64,000 bases of DNA from Wolfiporia cocos (GCA_029448655.1 JACCLO010000008.1:2418001-2482000), one strand, 5' to 3'. Shown: positions 1-12,787, counted from the stretch's first letter. Program-made: numbers and translations. Notes: a model not told the origin generated them from the letters alone.

Positions 1-2324
1 CTCTCAAGTCGCATCATTGCCATCGCCCGCGGGCGCGCCATCCGTCCCGATCCCTCTGCCTTGTCGAAAGGATGGTTCGTATTGCTGTTGCCACGCGCCG
101 CGCGCAACAGTGAAGCTAACACTGCTATTGAACGCGTCGCAGGAAAGTTGCCGCATCACACTCACGGCGTGCGCAGTTCCACTCGACGAGACTCCTCGCA
201 GGTGCGTGTCTATCTCCGTCTTGTCTGCGCGCGTGCTCCGCATGCTCACTACGCGCGCAGCCGAGACGGTGAAGGTCCCGCAGATGGCAGAGTCCATCTC
301 GGAGGGCACGCTGAAAACATGGCTCAAGAAACCCGGAGAGACCGTGCAGCAGGACGAGGAGGTTGCGACGATCGAGACTGACAAGGTGTGTGCGCAGTCC
401 TGCTGTTTGTCTCAAGCGTTCGTGCCGCCTCGTCAATCAACGCTAGATTGGACATGCGGACCATGGGTTTGCTCGCTGTGCGCGTATGAACTAGTGTTAT
501 GCCTTTTAAAGGCTGGCGCATTACGTTACCGCTTACTATAGGACGGCGGAGTGATAGATAGGCACTTCCGCACACCCAGGATGCATTGCAGCACTCCCTC
601 ACACTAGTCACAAGCCTAGCGACCACACGGATGCAGCGAGGCATGCGTCGCAATCTCAAGCATCCCTGATCTGCACAAGCTCAAAAGAGCTGCATGCAAC
701 ACACTGCCCGTTACTAGTGCAAAAGGAATTGGGAGTGCTGCAATGCGTGACGATTGCGAGAGTATGCACTCCAAACATGCCTATATCGTCGGACGAACGG
801 AGTCCGATAACGGGCTGGCTTAGACCGATGAAGCCAGCCATAGTGCTGTGCCTCCATCGTCACACCACTAATCTATGTCTCTCCGCACCTAGATCGACGT
901 GTCCGTGAACGCGCCCGCGGCAGGAACGATCACGGAAGTCCTGGCAAACGAAGAGGACACCGTCACGGTCGGCCAGGACCTCTTCCGCTTCGAGCCCGGC
1001 GAGGTGAGCCAGTCAAAAGAAGCGTCGGAGCCCGAGCCGAAGCCCGCGAAAGAGACGGAGGACAAGGCGGAGCCGAAGGACCAGCAGGTCGAGAAGGGCA
1101 CGCCACCGCCGCCAAAACCGGCCCAGGAGGACGTGCGCGCGAAGGACCAGGCAGGCGTTCAGGGAGGCCAGGCGAAGAAGGAGGTGAAGGAGACGTCGAA
1201 GCCTGCGCCCGCGCCGCCGAAGGGCAAGGAGGAGAAGCCGGCGGCGCCGCGCGTGGCGGGCGCGCGGACGGAGACGCGTGTGAAGATGAACCGGATGCGC
1301 CTGCGGATTGCGGAGCGGCTTAAGGAGTCGCAGAACGCGGCCGCGTCGCTGACGACGTTCAACGAGATCGACATGCACAGCTTGATGGAGATGCGCAAGA
1401 AGTACAAGGACGAGGTGATGAAGACGCACGAGGTCAAGCTCGGCTTCATGAGCGCGTTCGCGAAGGCGTGCTGCCTCGCGCTCAAGGAGATCCCTGCCGC
1501 GAACGCGTCGATCGAGGGCGATGAGATTGTGTACCGTGACTACGTCGACCTCAGCGTCGCGGTCGCGACCCCCAAGGGTCTCGTCACGCCCGTCGTCCGG
1601 AACGCCGAGACGATGAACTTCGTCGAGATCGAGCGCGAGATTGCGGCCCTTGGCAAGAAGGTTTGCGAGTTTGCAATAGAGGGTCCGTCATAGTGCTGAG
1701 GCGTTCCGTAGGCGCGTGACGGCAAGCTCACGCTTGAGGACATGGCCGGCGGTACCTTCACCATGTAAGTGGCTGCCTGCTGCGGATGCGAGAACTGTGC
1801 CTGACTGCTTTCCCCGCATTCAGCTCCAACGGCGGCGTCTTCGGCTCGCTCTACGGCACCCCTATCATCAACCTGCCCCAGTCCGCTGTGCTCGGTAAGT
1901 GACATCCCTGTGCTTTCATCCGCGTCCAGGGCATGGACGCATTCCGATTCTCGGTCCCGCTTCCGCTGCCCTTCCGCTGGTGTGCCTGCGGCTAACGCCC
2001 GGATCTCGCCAGGTATGCACGCGATCAAGGAGCGCCCGGTCGTAGTCGACGGGCAGATCGTCATCCGCCCGATCATGGTCGTCGCATTGACGTACGACCA
2101 CCGGATGCTCGACGGGCGGGAAGCCGTGACCTTCCTCGGTGCGTGTGCTGCGTCCGTCCTTGCGCGTACATCGGTGCTGATGGCCCTCTTTGTTCTCTTC
2201 TTGTGTGCATGCCCCGTGCGCGTCGCTACCGAACGTCTAATTGACGTCTTGGCAATGGTGATGGGGACATGCAGTGAAGGTGCGGGACTACCTCGAGGAT
2301 CCCAGGAAGATGTTGCTGGCGTAG
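1..2324 (+). CDS. KGD2: Dihydrolipoyllysine succinyltransferase, E2 of 2-oxoglutarate dehydrogenase (5' end uncertain)
   Basis: Transfers the succinyl group from the lipoyl arm to CoA in the mitochondrial 2-oxoglutarate dehydrogenase complex. Supported exons are 143-201, 261-385, 893-1660, 1712-1764, 1824-1894, 2013-2138 and 2275-2324; all phases close and the stop is TAG at 2322. The lipoyl domain starts at [12 protein letters not shown] and carries the lipoyl lysine in ETDK, right before the 386-892 intron. A Pro/Lys/Glu-rich linker follows, then the catalytic core from [14 protein letters not shown] to [10 protein letters not shown], the HxxxDG-type active-site motif, ending in EDPRKMLLA. 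There is no E1/E3-binding domain between lipoyl and core, as in eukaryotic E2o. The residues before the lipoyl domain ([12 protein letters not shown]) look like a mitochondrial presequence. The exon before 143 and the start codon are not resolved and may lie outside the window. The lipoyl/core intron is 507 nt, far longer than its neighbours. Confidence 0.93.
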
Positions 2325-5300
2325 AGTCTGGGCTGCAGCCCGTCCCCCTCGTGTCCGCCGTGCCTGCATACACAATCAAGCAGTACCAGCTATACAGCAA
2401 GTCGGAGCGCTTCGTCCTAATCCATCGCCTGCGTCCGGACCTGATTCGTTGTTCTCCAATTGTCCAGTGTAGTGTAATCTACGGCCGTGCTGTTCCCATA
2501 TTACGATATCTAGCTCTCTACTTCCTCCTTGAGGACCCCAGCAACTTCCAGAAGGCTGTACGTGTTCTCAGCGGCTCGAAGGTCCAGACAAGCGCCTTGT
2601 GTGCTCGTTTCAAGTCACAATCAGGGATGAGTGTATCCGGTTCTTGAGGCGGCGATTGGCTAGACGTCCAACCTCTCCATGCTTATCCTTCCTTGGCAGC
2701 AACAATTGAGCAATCATTAATCATTTGCGACCTCTGATATATGCGTATTCAGATCCTGGATATCCCGGCAGCTGAGCGTCCCGTATCCTGCATCAATTGA
2801 CATTGATATGAGATGCTGTGACCATGCGCTTATGCTATAATCGCCAAACGTACCGCCGCGGGAACGCTGGAGGATATACGGCGGTCTCTTGGTGATCCGA
2901 CAGAACCATTTCTACTGCCCACGAAGTTTGAGGTCACCGGCAATGCCACCGCTCGTGAGGGCACCACAACACGCGAAATAGGTGCTTGTTAGAATATGAT
3001 TTTCCTCCCGAAAGCATGCATGGCAGGCACAACCAGGACGTGTGCCCGCTTTACAAAAAGGAAGAACATATCCTTGTGGCGTCAGCGACATGTCTAGGTA
3101 CAAATATGCCGCAGTTTGGGTCCACTTCACGGTAAAACAGAGATCCCGGCAACGTTGTTGCTCGGGTCCTTCTTCTGATACGCTGGGAACTGCGAGGCTG
3201 GACTGTGATGGCCAGTGGCGTGGCAATTAGTGGGTTCGAGCAACTGCGAGATGGCTGAGGGAACTGCCGGCTAGTTCCCGCGCAAGTGGATGACGAATAG
3301 GGTGCGAAGCGCGATATCAGCTCCGTAATGAATTGGAGAAATGAACTTTGACCGGCACGCTCGCACGACCCTGGACGGCTCAGAAGCGCGCACACGGGCA
3401 GCTGCGCTTGGCTAGCGGGCGCTAAGATCCATCATAGCTGCGAAGATCGGAGCACGCGCAGATTGCGAGGTCACGAGAGCTGATGGATAGGAGTGCGCCG
3501 TTGATGTACAGCGCAGCCGGGCGCGAGCAGCCGCTTCGCTTATCTGGTGATGGATATCCGCGTTGTGCTCGGCGCGGAGGAGCGAGAAGCGGCGTGCCAC
3601 AGCAGGGCCCAAGGGATGCGAAGCAGAAGCAGCGGTGTGGGAGCCCGGATGCACGCGGGATCTCTGGCGTGCTTGCTCCGAAGGCACGAGTCCTCTGGTG
3701 ACGGCACCTGCAGTGCCAGAATCGCGTGCAGGTGACCGGGTACCGCAAAGGTGTCGGACGACTACTGGGAATATGAAGGTGATATGATTGTGGCACGTAC
3801 ATGTCAGTGTGGCCGACGATATCTGCAGCAGCCCAGGCCGTCCGTGCACTGCTTCGACCTGCAGAGATGAAAATTCTCGAGGGCTGTGCGCACCGACGGC
3901 TGCGGGGGAAGCACTACTCGGGATGTGTATCAGGGCGCTCTAGAGGTGGCGATACTCGTGTGGAAAGCGAGATGCCCCGAGCCGCTGACGGATACGGCAA
4001 ACTGGCTCAGGGCCGGAGTCGATGGAGACAATGAGCGGTTCACTATCTATCCCACTAACATAGGCTGGGATGTGCGGGGATGGTTGCTCCAAAGCCTCTG
4101 CCGACTTGTGGCACCGGTCGTGCTGCGCTGATGCTCGGTTCAAACGAAGATGGTGAAGTGGGAGACGACATGCTGGAAAAGGGCAGAAGCAGCAAGGAAG
4201 ACTGGCGTCGGAGATCAAGGGTGTCCCAGATTGAATTGTGTATCAGACGGAGTTTCTCGACGAAGACCAGGAGGAGACCGCGTGGTCGCGGGGAGCCAAG
4301 CAGGCAGCTCGCGAGCAGACCAGCGGAGAGCTTACAGCTGGTCCGAGAGCTAGACAAACCTGGCCGCTGCTCGACTCGTCCTCCCGCAGTGGCTGACTTT
4401 GCCGCATTTGGGCACAGCGCAGGTCAGTAACCACGAGAAGGTACTGACTGACGCCCGCATTACCAAAACGGCAAAGGCGGGGTTGGGGCTTCGGCGCTAG
4501 ACTCACTCATCTTTCTAGGATCCGACCGCATTCATCTCAAACAAGATATGTATCGCAAAGCGAGGAAAGTGGTCTGCAGGTCTTGATATACTGATGTGCT
4601 GATGATCATGGGTTGTTCCTGGACAATGGCCGCATGCACCAAGTACTGACCCACAGTCAAAACAATATAATCGAAGCTACTGCTTGAGTGCGGCTTGAAG
4701 GAATCAGCAGCGCATTCTGGCCAAAGCATACTTTATATCATACTTCAGAGCGAATTCAGCTGATAGCTGTGTTATATACTTCCTTTGCGCTGATTTATGA
4801 CGATTCGCCGCATTCACAATTCCCTCCGCTCATGACATTCCGGTGAGCAGAAGCTTCCTCGTCTATTGTGGAAAATCAAAGACTAACTTTCTCATATTGA
4901 CTATATCAAAGGTGAAGCGAACCATTTGAGACGGGATCAGGACATATCCGGCTGGGCCAGGATCTAAGAAAACTCGTACTCCAGCGAATTGGCGTCGCTA
5001 GGCTCGGGAAATGAGCCGCGACCATAGTCCGCCCCTATGATTCCCGGGGGCGATCCGCGGTGTTCTTCAGATTGCCCGCAACTTCAATGGTGACACTGCG
5101 GAGCTCACCGAAGGCCTGTTGAGTGTAGTGCGTGTCGAGGCTTGCACACCAGGTGGAAGACTGCACTCTTGCAGATGCTTCGATGAGATCTGCGAGAGCA
5201 GAATTCAATCCACTCAAGGCCTTTTCTTATGAAGATACGGGGGCCTCCAATATTTTCAAATCTGTGTTGAAGTCGAGCCCAAACTGTATGCCTAGCCTCT

Positions 5301-6356
5301 TTCAGTCGTGGATCGAGTACGGCACATGAGCGTACAGATGCGTACAGAGTATACTAAGCCTTTGCTTATCATAGTTCCGAGCTGCGGTCCACGACCGCAA
5401 GAGCTGCAGGCATAGCAATGTAAGAGGCTGTCGATTTCCGTTACAGGGATATCTTCGACCGTGACGGAGCCTGCAAAGGAGATGCAACGTCGATCTCCTC
5501 TAGGCTCTGTCTTACCGTATCTACGGTGACGGTGTCTTTACAGTTAACAGTGAATTTGGCTTCAGCAGCATCAGCCTCATCTAGCGCGCGGGATTTTTGG
5601 AACACTAAGATCAGTGTTTTAAGTTTGGGATAGGTCACCTATCTCTTATGGTAGGAAAGCGCGCTCTCGTACGACTAACCACTCCACATTTTAGATGTTG
5701 TAAATTGGGAACAGCACGGACGAGGCGTGTGAGGCCGCTCACAGAGATAACTCGACAAACCGGAGTGAGGGAGAGGTGATGGAGGTAAATACCGACAACG
5801 CCTATAGAAAGCTGTGATTCACAATTGCCCTCTGCCAGGAGCCGTTGTAGACATGAAGAGAGCGTTTGGCATCCTTCACACGAACATCAAGTGAACGATA
5901 GCAGGTATGTCACCGCAATCTGGCGTAGGCCCCCTGGGGTTGCGAATCAACACTTCGATGACAGATTCTGCCAGGTAAGAATGTGAAGCAATGAGTCGCG
6001 CGAATTGCGCGACATCGGTCGGGACTCTTAACGCTACTCTCTTGACCAGATGCATACGACTTCTGTTGACCCAATCGCGGGCGCAAGCCAGTAAAGCGCA
6101 GCGGCTGTCACTGTACCATGGATCCGCGAAGTAGTCGATGGTGTGCTTGCATATATAGTAGTCGTAGAATACACGAGCAAGCGACTGCGCTTATGAGTCG
6201 GAACTTTGGTCGGAACTTTGGCTCTGAGCTCGACGCGTCGAAACGATGTGCGAAAAAGGTGAAGTTGTCATTACTTTCGGGAACGACTGTACATGAAACG
6301 ATTGCGTTCGTTTCGTTACAATAATTATACAACGGATCAAAGATGGCGAGCAGGCT
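2325..6356. other. Intergenic or degenerate DNA, no supported gene
   Basis: About 4 kb follows KGD2 in which I recognise no protein family and no convincing chain of spliced exons. Short open frames exist on both strands, for example 3412-3849 (-), 3886-4430 (+) and 5035-5638 (-), but they are short, overlap each other and have no plausible start, splice or domain signals. The frames near 5.0-5.6 kb (-) have a protein-like composition and could be remnants of a decayed gene, but I cannot name it. Confidence 0.5.
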
Positions 6357-8330
6357 TCACGCTCTGCTCGCGATTAAGTCCCAACGCGTGGGGATCGTTT
6401 GACAATACACTGGCCCCTTATTATCATCCCAACGAATGGACATCGTCCACTCCGACGTCCTATCCGGAGAGACAAGAACGTAAATCGTCTTCACGTCGAT
6501 ATCTATACCCTGTGCTCTCTTCAGCCTCTTTCGCGGTCCCTCCGGAGCAGGCCCCCTCCGCTTCTGACCAGCGACACTGTTTGTTTCCTCGCTCACTGCA
6601 TTCGCACGCTTGTGTAATTGTCCGCGAACAAATTTCTCGACACTGGCGATGAGACCGTAACCGCGCGCCGACCCTCCATGCGTCTTGCCCACAATTATCT
6701 GAAAGATCCACAATGTGGCAACGTTGCCGTTGTATTCGATCATGAACGAGTCCAACAACGGGTTGTTTGGGGCTTTCGGGATGTAAAAGTGTGTCTCCAG
6801 AGGTAGTGTGAGCTCGAGATCCTTGGAGTTGTCCCATTGGAATTCTCCGATTGTTCTCCGTCGAATGGGAAGTGAGCGTGTAGCGGTCGAAGCTGCTGTT
6901 GACAATGCATCATCAACTCGGAACGTCCGGCCATTCGGGTGTCGCTGCATACGAAGCAGTGGGGGAAGTGCAAGTGGTGTCTCTGTCAAGCCTGATAGGT
7001 ATTGATGCGCCAAGCCCTCGAAAAGGAGCCCGCCAAGTGAGGCAGTATGCGGAACAAAGAGACAGACACGCAGCATTGACAATGCCTTTCGAATCTGAAT
7101 GACTCCCAATTGATCCCGAATCTTGTCTCTGATATGGTCGGACTTGAATTCAAGGTAGAACTTGTCCTCAGATCGGCCACCATCTGTCTTCACATGGACG
7201 GCCACTAGCTGATGAGAGAGCGTTCCAGGGCCTTCCTCGGAAGAGGGAATGGCCCGCTGAAGATGATCCCAGCTTGCCTTTTCGACTGCCTCCGAGAGAC
7301 GAGCCTCGATGCCAGATAGTATTACTATCTGGACCAAATATTCCCCTATAAACGTCACGTGCGGAGTAGCCGTACAAAGTGATGACGTTTTCGAGAGCTT
7401 TCAGGATCAGATCAGGAGCACGTCGTTTGGCACAGCCATCGTGTCTGCTGCTATCACCATCAAAAGCTTTCATAACGTTGGCAACCAGAGGATCTGAGGA
7501 AGGGGAGGATGAAGAGTTTGCGAGGGCATTGATCACAGTGTCCAACAAATCCCTGTAGCCGCTCTGTATGGGGAGGCTGCAATGAAAACCAGTCAGTATA
7601 ATATTCTGTCATGATGACAGAAGAGGTGTACCCTCCATTAAGTTCCTCAGACTTCCAGAGAGACATGCCCCATGTGAGTGCACCTCGCCGCTTGCGAAAT
7701 TGGTGGTACCGCTTTTCGTTCAGAGATGTGGCGTAAACTGGGAATATACGGCCAGTAGTCAGCCCCATTGGGGGGACGCCTCACTCCGGTCATCCGAGTC
7801 TATCAATCCCCAGATGAATGTGTGCTCAGGGAGTTGCGGATGATGGAGATAAGTGATCATTATGTTCTCTTCAAAATGTATACAGTGTCGATGTGGAAGA
7901 GTTGGATAGCATTGTTGAAAGAAAACAGCACCGTCTGCTTTCTTCTCAACAGCCTGGTCAGGGCATACCACAACCAGGTGGATTTACCTGACAAGAAGGC
8001 AAACATCTCATTCACAACATACATGTTGAAGACAGATGCCACATACCAGTCCCAGGTTGACCAGTAAGTACTATTCCGGTGTGAGGAGCATGCAGATAGA
8101 GGTTTCACGCTCGGTCAAACAATTGCTGATAATCCTTCCGGATGAGGATAATGGGATTCAGCTCAGGGAGCCCCTGAATGTGAAGCGGCAAGGGGTAAGG
8201 TGTGTTCTGCGTGTCCTCATCCGGTTGACTTCTCCAATACTGCAGAAATTCCTGCCAAGGTGGAGGAGCTCGCCTGTAATGAGTCTGCCAGTCCCATTCT
8301 TTGCACGCGAGTGCAGGTGCGGGCACTTGC
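6357..8330 (-). pseudogene. Crinkler-like P-loop NTPase, disrupted
   Basis: Read right to left, the pieces form one recognisable protein. A leader precedes a Walker A loop, GQPGTGKST, whose codons are split by an intron (8046 leftwards, donor GTATGT, acceptor TTGTCAG). Then come an NTPase middle part with the family-like segments TFIWGLID and GMSLWKSEEL, a GYRDLL segment, and a C-terminal part with FYLEFKSDH and GGLLFEGLAH that I take for the nuclease-like or effector-like end of fungal CRN proteins. The reading frame is broken at least four times: an in-frame TGA at 8105-8107 just before the P-loop, frame changes near 7865 and near 7770 (at a run of six C), and another near 7330. The final 290 codons to the TGA at 6357 are open. 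Two intact introns, the second ending near 7575, show it was once a spliced gene. The family name comes from memory of motif patterns; the disruption is read directly. Confidence 0.62.
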
Positions 8331-9836
8331 GCTTGAACAGAAACTGCTCAGCGTCAGATAAACTACATGGCCGTTATCAAATGATACACATCATTTGTGC
8401 TCTAAGTCGTGGTAAGATAACCCTGATGCTTGTTCTGCATAAAAGCACGGTGACTCCTTGGGTGAATGTTGGAAATGGAGTGAACACGCACTACACCGCC
8501 CTCGACGACTTTGGTGCTCTTCCGACCCCCCTGTACCGGTTGTTTCTGTGTCACCTGCATTTTGCGTTGGCTTTCTGCTTCTTCTGGCTCGTTTTGCTTT
8601 CGGGACTCGGTATGTTCTAGGAGACAAGCGTGTGTGTGAACGAGCCAACGAGTGTTGAGGTTGACATCCCAGCCGGTTTGCATTGTCTTTCGAACTCCGC
8701 GGTGGCTGCAGCACCCGGCGCTGTGGCTGACCGCTTGTGCGGGAACACAACTTGATATCTATTTCCCTGCTAAAAAAGAGAGGCTCGACAACGCTGGCTA
8801 GCGATGTCGATATCGCAATGCCAGACCGTCCGGAAATGCGACCGCTGCTGAGCGTGGCCCAATCTGCACTGGATCTCGGTAAGATCTGATCGGTGATCCT
8901 GCATGCGAGACTTCCACAGCCACAACACTTGCCTCAAACGCTACCCTGCACGTCTCGAGAAGATACCAGTTATTTCGCTCACCGCTTCTCTGATTGAATA
9001 CCATACTATTGACACCAGAGACATCCCGTACTACAGACAGCGTCACACAGCTGCAGATGGCGTAGCAAGACCACATCGCGGTACTTCTACGACGACGATC
9101 AAACTGAGGCCCTGAGGGTCCATCGATTGCCACTAATATGCTGTTTCTGTCTTTTGTCTGCGTACGAGACGGTGCCCGCAAAGCCACAAGGCAGGAACAA
9201 GTGTCTATCTCAACAGGACGAACACGACCGAGGGCGATGATCGTACATCTATGTGTCTTGCCGCTTTCCTCATGAAGATAACAATGTTTTATTTATAATC
9301 ATATCGATACTCTTGTCTCCGTACACGCCCAAATCGGCGAGCACAAGCTTTATCGTCTCCTTGAAGAGCCACTATTGGTCTTATAAAACCCCAACTCATA
9401 AGGCCAACGACTGAGCATCTAGTAGGGTAACTTCAACGGATTAAGGGACAATGCCCGCTGATATAGGCTCCCTTCCACCTATGATCAAACCACAATAACA
9501 GGATATGTATGGGATCAGTGCCGTTCCGATCCGTAGATGAAAGAGACGTGTGTCAGCAAGCTCAACGGTCAGCTTGGGCATTCTCTGTTCTTGTTGGCAA
9601 TCAGCAGTCCCTAATTGGCGGACATATGTTCGGACGCTACGGCTAGTAACAATAGTGGCACGACTGTGTGGCCCTAAGTGATCGATAGTCACCCAAGTGG
9701 ATCAGATCCCCCACGACAGCTCCGCCATCATCGTTATCTACGTCACATCTTATCGCACTCAAATACAACATTATTCCCTTGAGCTCAGAAGCTTTGAAAG
9801 CTCAGGTTACTTGATAGTCCGTCGCTGACACTCATC
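8331..9836. other. Intergenic; possible eroded 5' part of the Crinkler-like gene
   Basis: Overlapping minus-strand frames at 8391-8750 and 8402-8683 lie directly upstream of the broken P-loop gene and are rich in Lys, Arg, Glu and Gln. They could be the former linker or N-terminal region, but I see no family signature. 8751-9836 contains nothing I can support apart from the 5' flank of the methyltransferase gene. Confidence 0.4.
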
Positions 9837-10926
9837 ATGGCCTGGACGTGTACCGGTGCTACAAACGCCGAGTTGATCAAGAACATGGCAAAACACGGCC
9901 TGGTCAACTCAGCTCGAGTGCAAGCGGTGCGGCTGACACATTAATTTAGTTATGAGGATTGGTCTGACCGAGCCATTGTGATGATACCTGCAACAGGCCA
10001 TGTCCAAAGTGGATCGCTCGAACTATGTCCGTAACAAACATTATGCATACGAGGATTCTCCCCAGTGAGTACAATGCCTTTCGACTGATACTATCATGAG
10101 GACCTGACAAAAGGTGTGGCGGTCAGGACAATTGGCTACGGCGCGACCATCTCCGCGCCACACATGGTATGCTGTCATGCGAGATTTTACCGCTGAATGC
10201 GTTGACATTCGATCCAGCACGCGCACGCTCTAGAGTATCTACTTCCCTTGCTCCGTCCGGGTGCGCGCGTGCTCGACGTAGGCTCAGGCTCCGGGTACCT
10301 CTGCGCTGTCTTGCACCATCTCGTCTCGGACCCAGAATCTGGCACGACGGGCCAGGTCGTCGGAATCGAGCACATCCCAGAGCTGGTCGAGTGGTCCGTG
10401 AGCAACCTACGCCGTGACGGACTTGATTCTGCGCTCGATGGTGCAATTGAAATGGTCACTGGGGACGGCAGACAAGGTAGGTTGACGCTATGTGCACAGC
10501 AATTCGAGGATATTCATTCATCTCGATACGTAGGTTACCCCAGTGTTGGTAGGTGTCAGGGATTCATTTTGTACCTCCTGACTGACAACCGTGTAAAGCA
10601 CCATACGATGCTATCCATGTGGGCGCAGCGGCGCCCACCATTCCACAACCGCTAATCGAGCAGCTCGCGCGTCCGGGGCGTATGTTCATCCCTGTGGGTA
10701 CAGACGCGCAGGTGATAATCCAGGTACGTAAATGAGTGAGACGTTGACACCACAGGAGTGTGATTGTTGCTGTCTAGGTTGACAAGGACGCCAGTGGAAA
10801 TATAACACAGAAGGAGCTCTTTGACGTGATGGTAAGCAGCATCGTTAGTTGTGCGCGTTCGCGCTTGACGTTGAGCGGTCGCAGTATGTTCCGTTAATGG
10901 ACAGAGAGAAACAAGGTGTGTTTTAG
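9837..10926 (+). CDS. pcm: Protein-L-isoaspartate O-methyltransferase
   Basis: Repairs proteins by methylating L-isoaspartyl residues with S-adenosylmethionine. Exons 9837-9926, 9997-10064, 10127-10166, 10218-10476, 10534-10548, 10599-10723, 10778-10831 and 10885-10926 join in phase to give about 230 residues, the usual PIMT length. The N-terminus [14 protein letters not shown] is typical. Further hallmarks are [20 protein letters not shown] (substrate-binding region), the SAM motif [22 protein letters not shown] (post I), GDGRQG, and [13 protein letters not shown] followed by PGRMFIPVG (motifs II and III). Exon 5 is only 15 nt and codes for part of GYPSVAPYD; it is needed to keep that conserved motif in frame. 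The gene converges on the farnesyltransferase gene, with 301 bp between the stops. Confidence 0.93.
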
Positions 10927-11227
10927 GTAGGAAGGATACAGTGTGACAGGGCTTGACGATGTAATGGAGGAATGTATTGTTTTCTGTCGCTCGAGTTGAT
11001 GTATTAATATTAGTTGTATCAAAGAGCCTCCAAGTTTGCCAGATCATATCTGCTAGACTACAACACGATCAGAACAAAGCAGTGATCGTCTTCATACAGT
11101 TGATTTCTGCGACTATTTAGAAATACATGTTGATGCTAACGTAAGCTTGCTCTTTGAACCCTTCGTGACATGAAGCACTGCCAATGGGCATGGGTTGATG
11201 AGGAGTCTGTGGACTCGCCAAAGATCA
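10927..11227. other. Convergent 3' intergenic gap
   Basis: This 301-bp gap between the stop codons of the convergent pcm and RAM2 genes should hold both 3' UTRs and polyadenylation sites. I see no further gene. Confidence 0.6.
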
Positions 11228-12518
11228 TCATCGGCTCTGCATTGCTTCCCTGATGCGGAACTCCCAGTATCTACGAGTAATGTCAGTGAAGCAGTGGCGT
11301 ATTGGACGGATTGCTCACTTCTTGCGCATCGTATCGTGCTCATTCGCCAGAGACTTCCAGATCTGTGCAACAAAGTGTTTTGTGAAGGTGTAGCGAAGCA
11401 CCACGTAAACACACACCTGTACGGCCTGCTCAGTTTGTCGCTCTTGCTCGTGGATGTCGGCGAGGAACTCGAGTGCATTCACGCTCGGCAGCTCTGCGCC
11501 GGCGGAGGGAGGAGGGTTGTCCAGATCAAAGACATCTGCCGCAGGCGCGCTGGAGGCGGTATAAAGTTGTACGAAGGTACTCAACGTGGAGTAGGGGGTC
11601 TTCGTATGGTCGAGGACGCCGCGGAGGTAATTCCACGCAGAGGGATTGTTCGGCGCGAGGGCGATCTTGTCCTTTGCGAAGCTGCCCGGTGCACATTATC
11701 CGCATAAGCACATCCCAGACCATGCGCAGCCCACCAGAGCGACTCACCCAAGCTCCCTGTTGCGCACCTCCTCCCTATCCTCGTCCCCCTTCCTCACGCC
11801 GCTGCCCCACACGACGAAGAACCGATGGTGCCATGCAGAGTTGTTGCGCACGTCCTGCTCGAGCAGCTCCTCCGTCCACGCGCGCTCGCCCGCCCACAGA
11901 CGCGCCTCGTCGTTGAAGTGCGCAAGGAGCCACTGGCGGTACGACCACGTATGGTAGTTCTTCGCGTCGTCTTGGAGAGCGCGCACGATGAAGCGCAGCT
12001 CCGCCGCGGCGGCGTCGACCGAGTGCAGCGCGGCGAGCAGCAGCCGCCGGTGGTGCCACACCTGGTACGTCTTCAGGTAGTCGATTGCGAACCGGTCCAT
12101 CAATCGCAGCTCGTTCTCGAGCGGCAACTGCAGTGCGAGCAGCGTGCGGTAGCGGTACTGCCTGCGCGTCCTCGTCGGGCGGTCCTGGGATACAGTGACG
12201 GACAAGGACTCACCATGCAGAGTAGTGGGCGGGGTTCATACGGATGATGTGCTCTGTGAGCTGTAGCACCCTGGGGCTCATCTCCCCGGTCTTGACAATG
12301 CCTCGGAAGTAGTTGGTCGCATCCTGATCTGTGGTGACGATGAGAGAAGGGGTTCAGGCGCAACGCCGTATCGCATACATACATTCTTCCGTATAATTGA
12401 TGGGTGCAAGGGCATCAACGCCCTGGTACTGGGGTATAGGAACAACGTCTGCCCAAGCCGGATCCTCAGAGTACAGCTTCACGGAATCGTCATCATCGTC
12501 CTGGAAAATGGCCGACAT
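11228..12518 (-). CDS. RAM2: Protein farnesyltransferase/geranylgeranyltransferase I alpha subunit
   Basis: Shared alpha subunit of the two CAAX prenyltransferases, which lipidate Ras, Rho and mating pheromones. Exons (transcript order) 12518-12383, 12328-12214, 12161-11748, 11681-11417, 11362-11319 and 11270-11228 give about 338 residues with every phase closed. The acidic N-terminus MSAIFQDDDDD leads to AWADVVPIPQ. The family's repeated helical hairpins are visible as TYQVWHHRRLLL, NYHTWSYRQWLL, NSAWHHRFFVVW and NNPSAWNYLRGVL, each a PPTA (WxxR-like) repeat. The C-terminus KYWEFRIREAMQ is typical. It lies head-to-tail downstream of YRA1 on the same strand (269 bp apart). A start at 12518 fits the conserved acidic N-terminus. 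Confidence 0.94.
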
Positions 12519-12787
12519 GATGGGGGGGAGGTAAAGTAGACAGCACACATTCCCCTTGCGAACACTACGTTGTTGGTTTTGCGCCAACCTCAAACCTTAC
12601 TCTAACGAAATCCGACCGCTCTTACAAGATAGGGGGTATATTAGACACAATAGCACAGAATAGTGCACAGCTTCATAAGCACTATACGTATGGGAACAGT
12701 TGATGAGACCGGATAGCTAGAGTATGGTAGTACAAAGCCTCGAGAGTCCGCAGGCGAAGATGCGCCATTGAGAAACTAACTATGTAA

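Noticed and set aside
3412..3849. 145-codon minus-strand frame in the KGD2 downstream region
   Set aside because: Overlaps other frames on both strands, shows no conserved motif or intron pattern and has a His/Arg/Ser-rich random composition.
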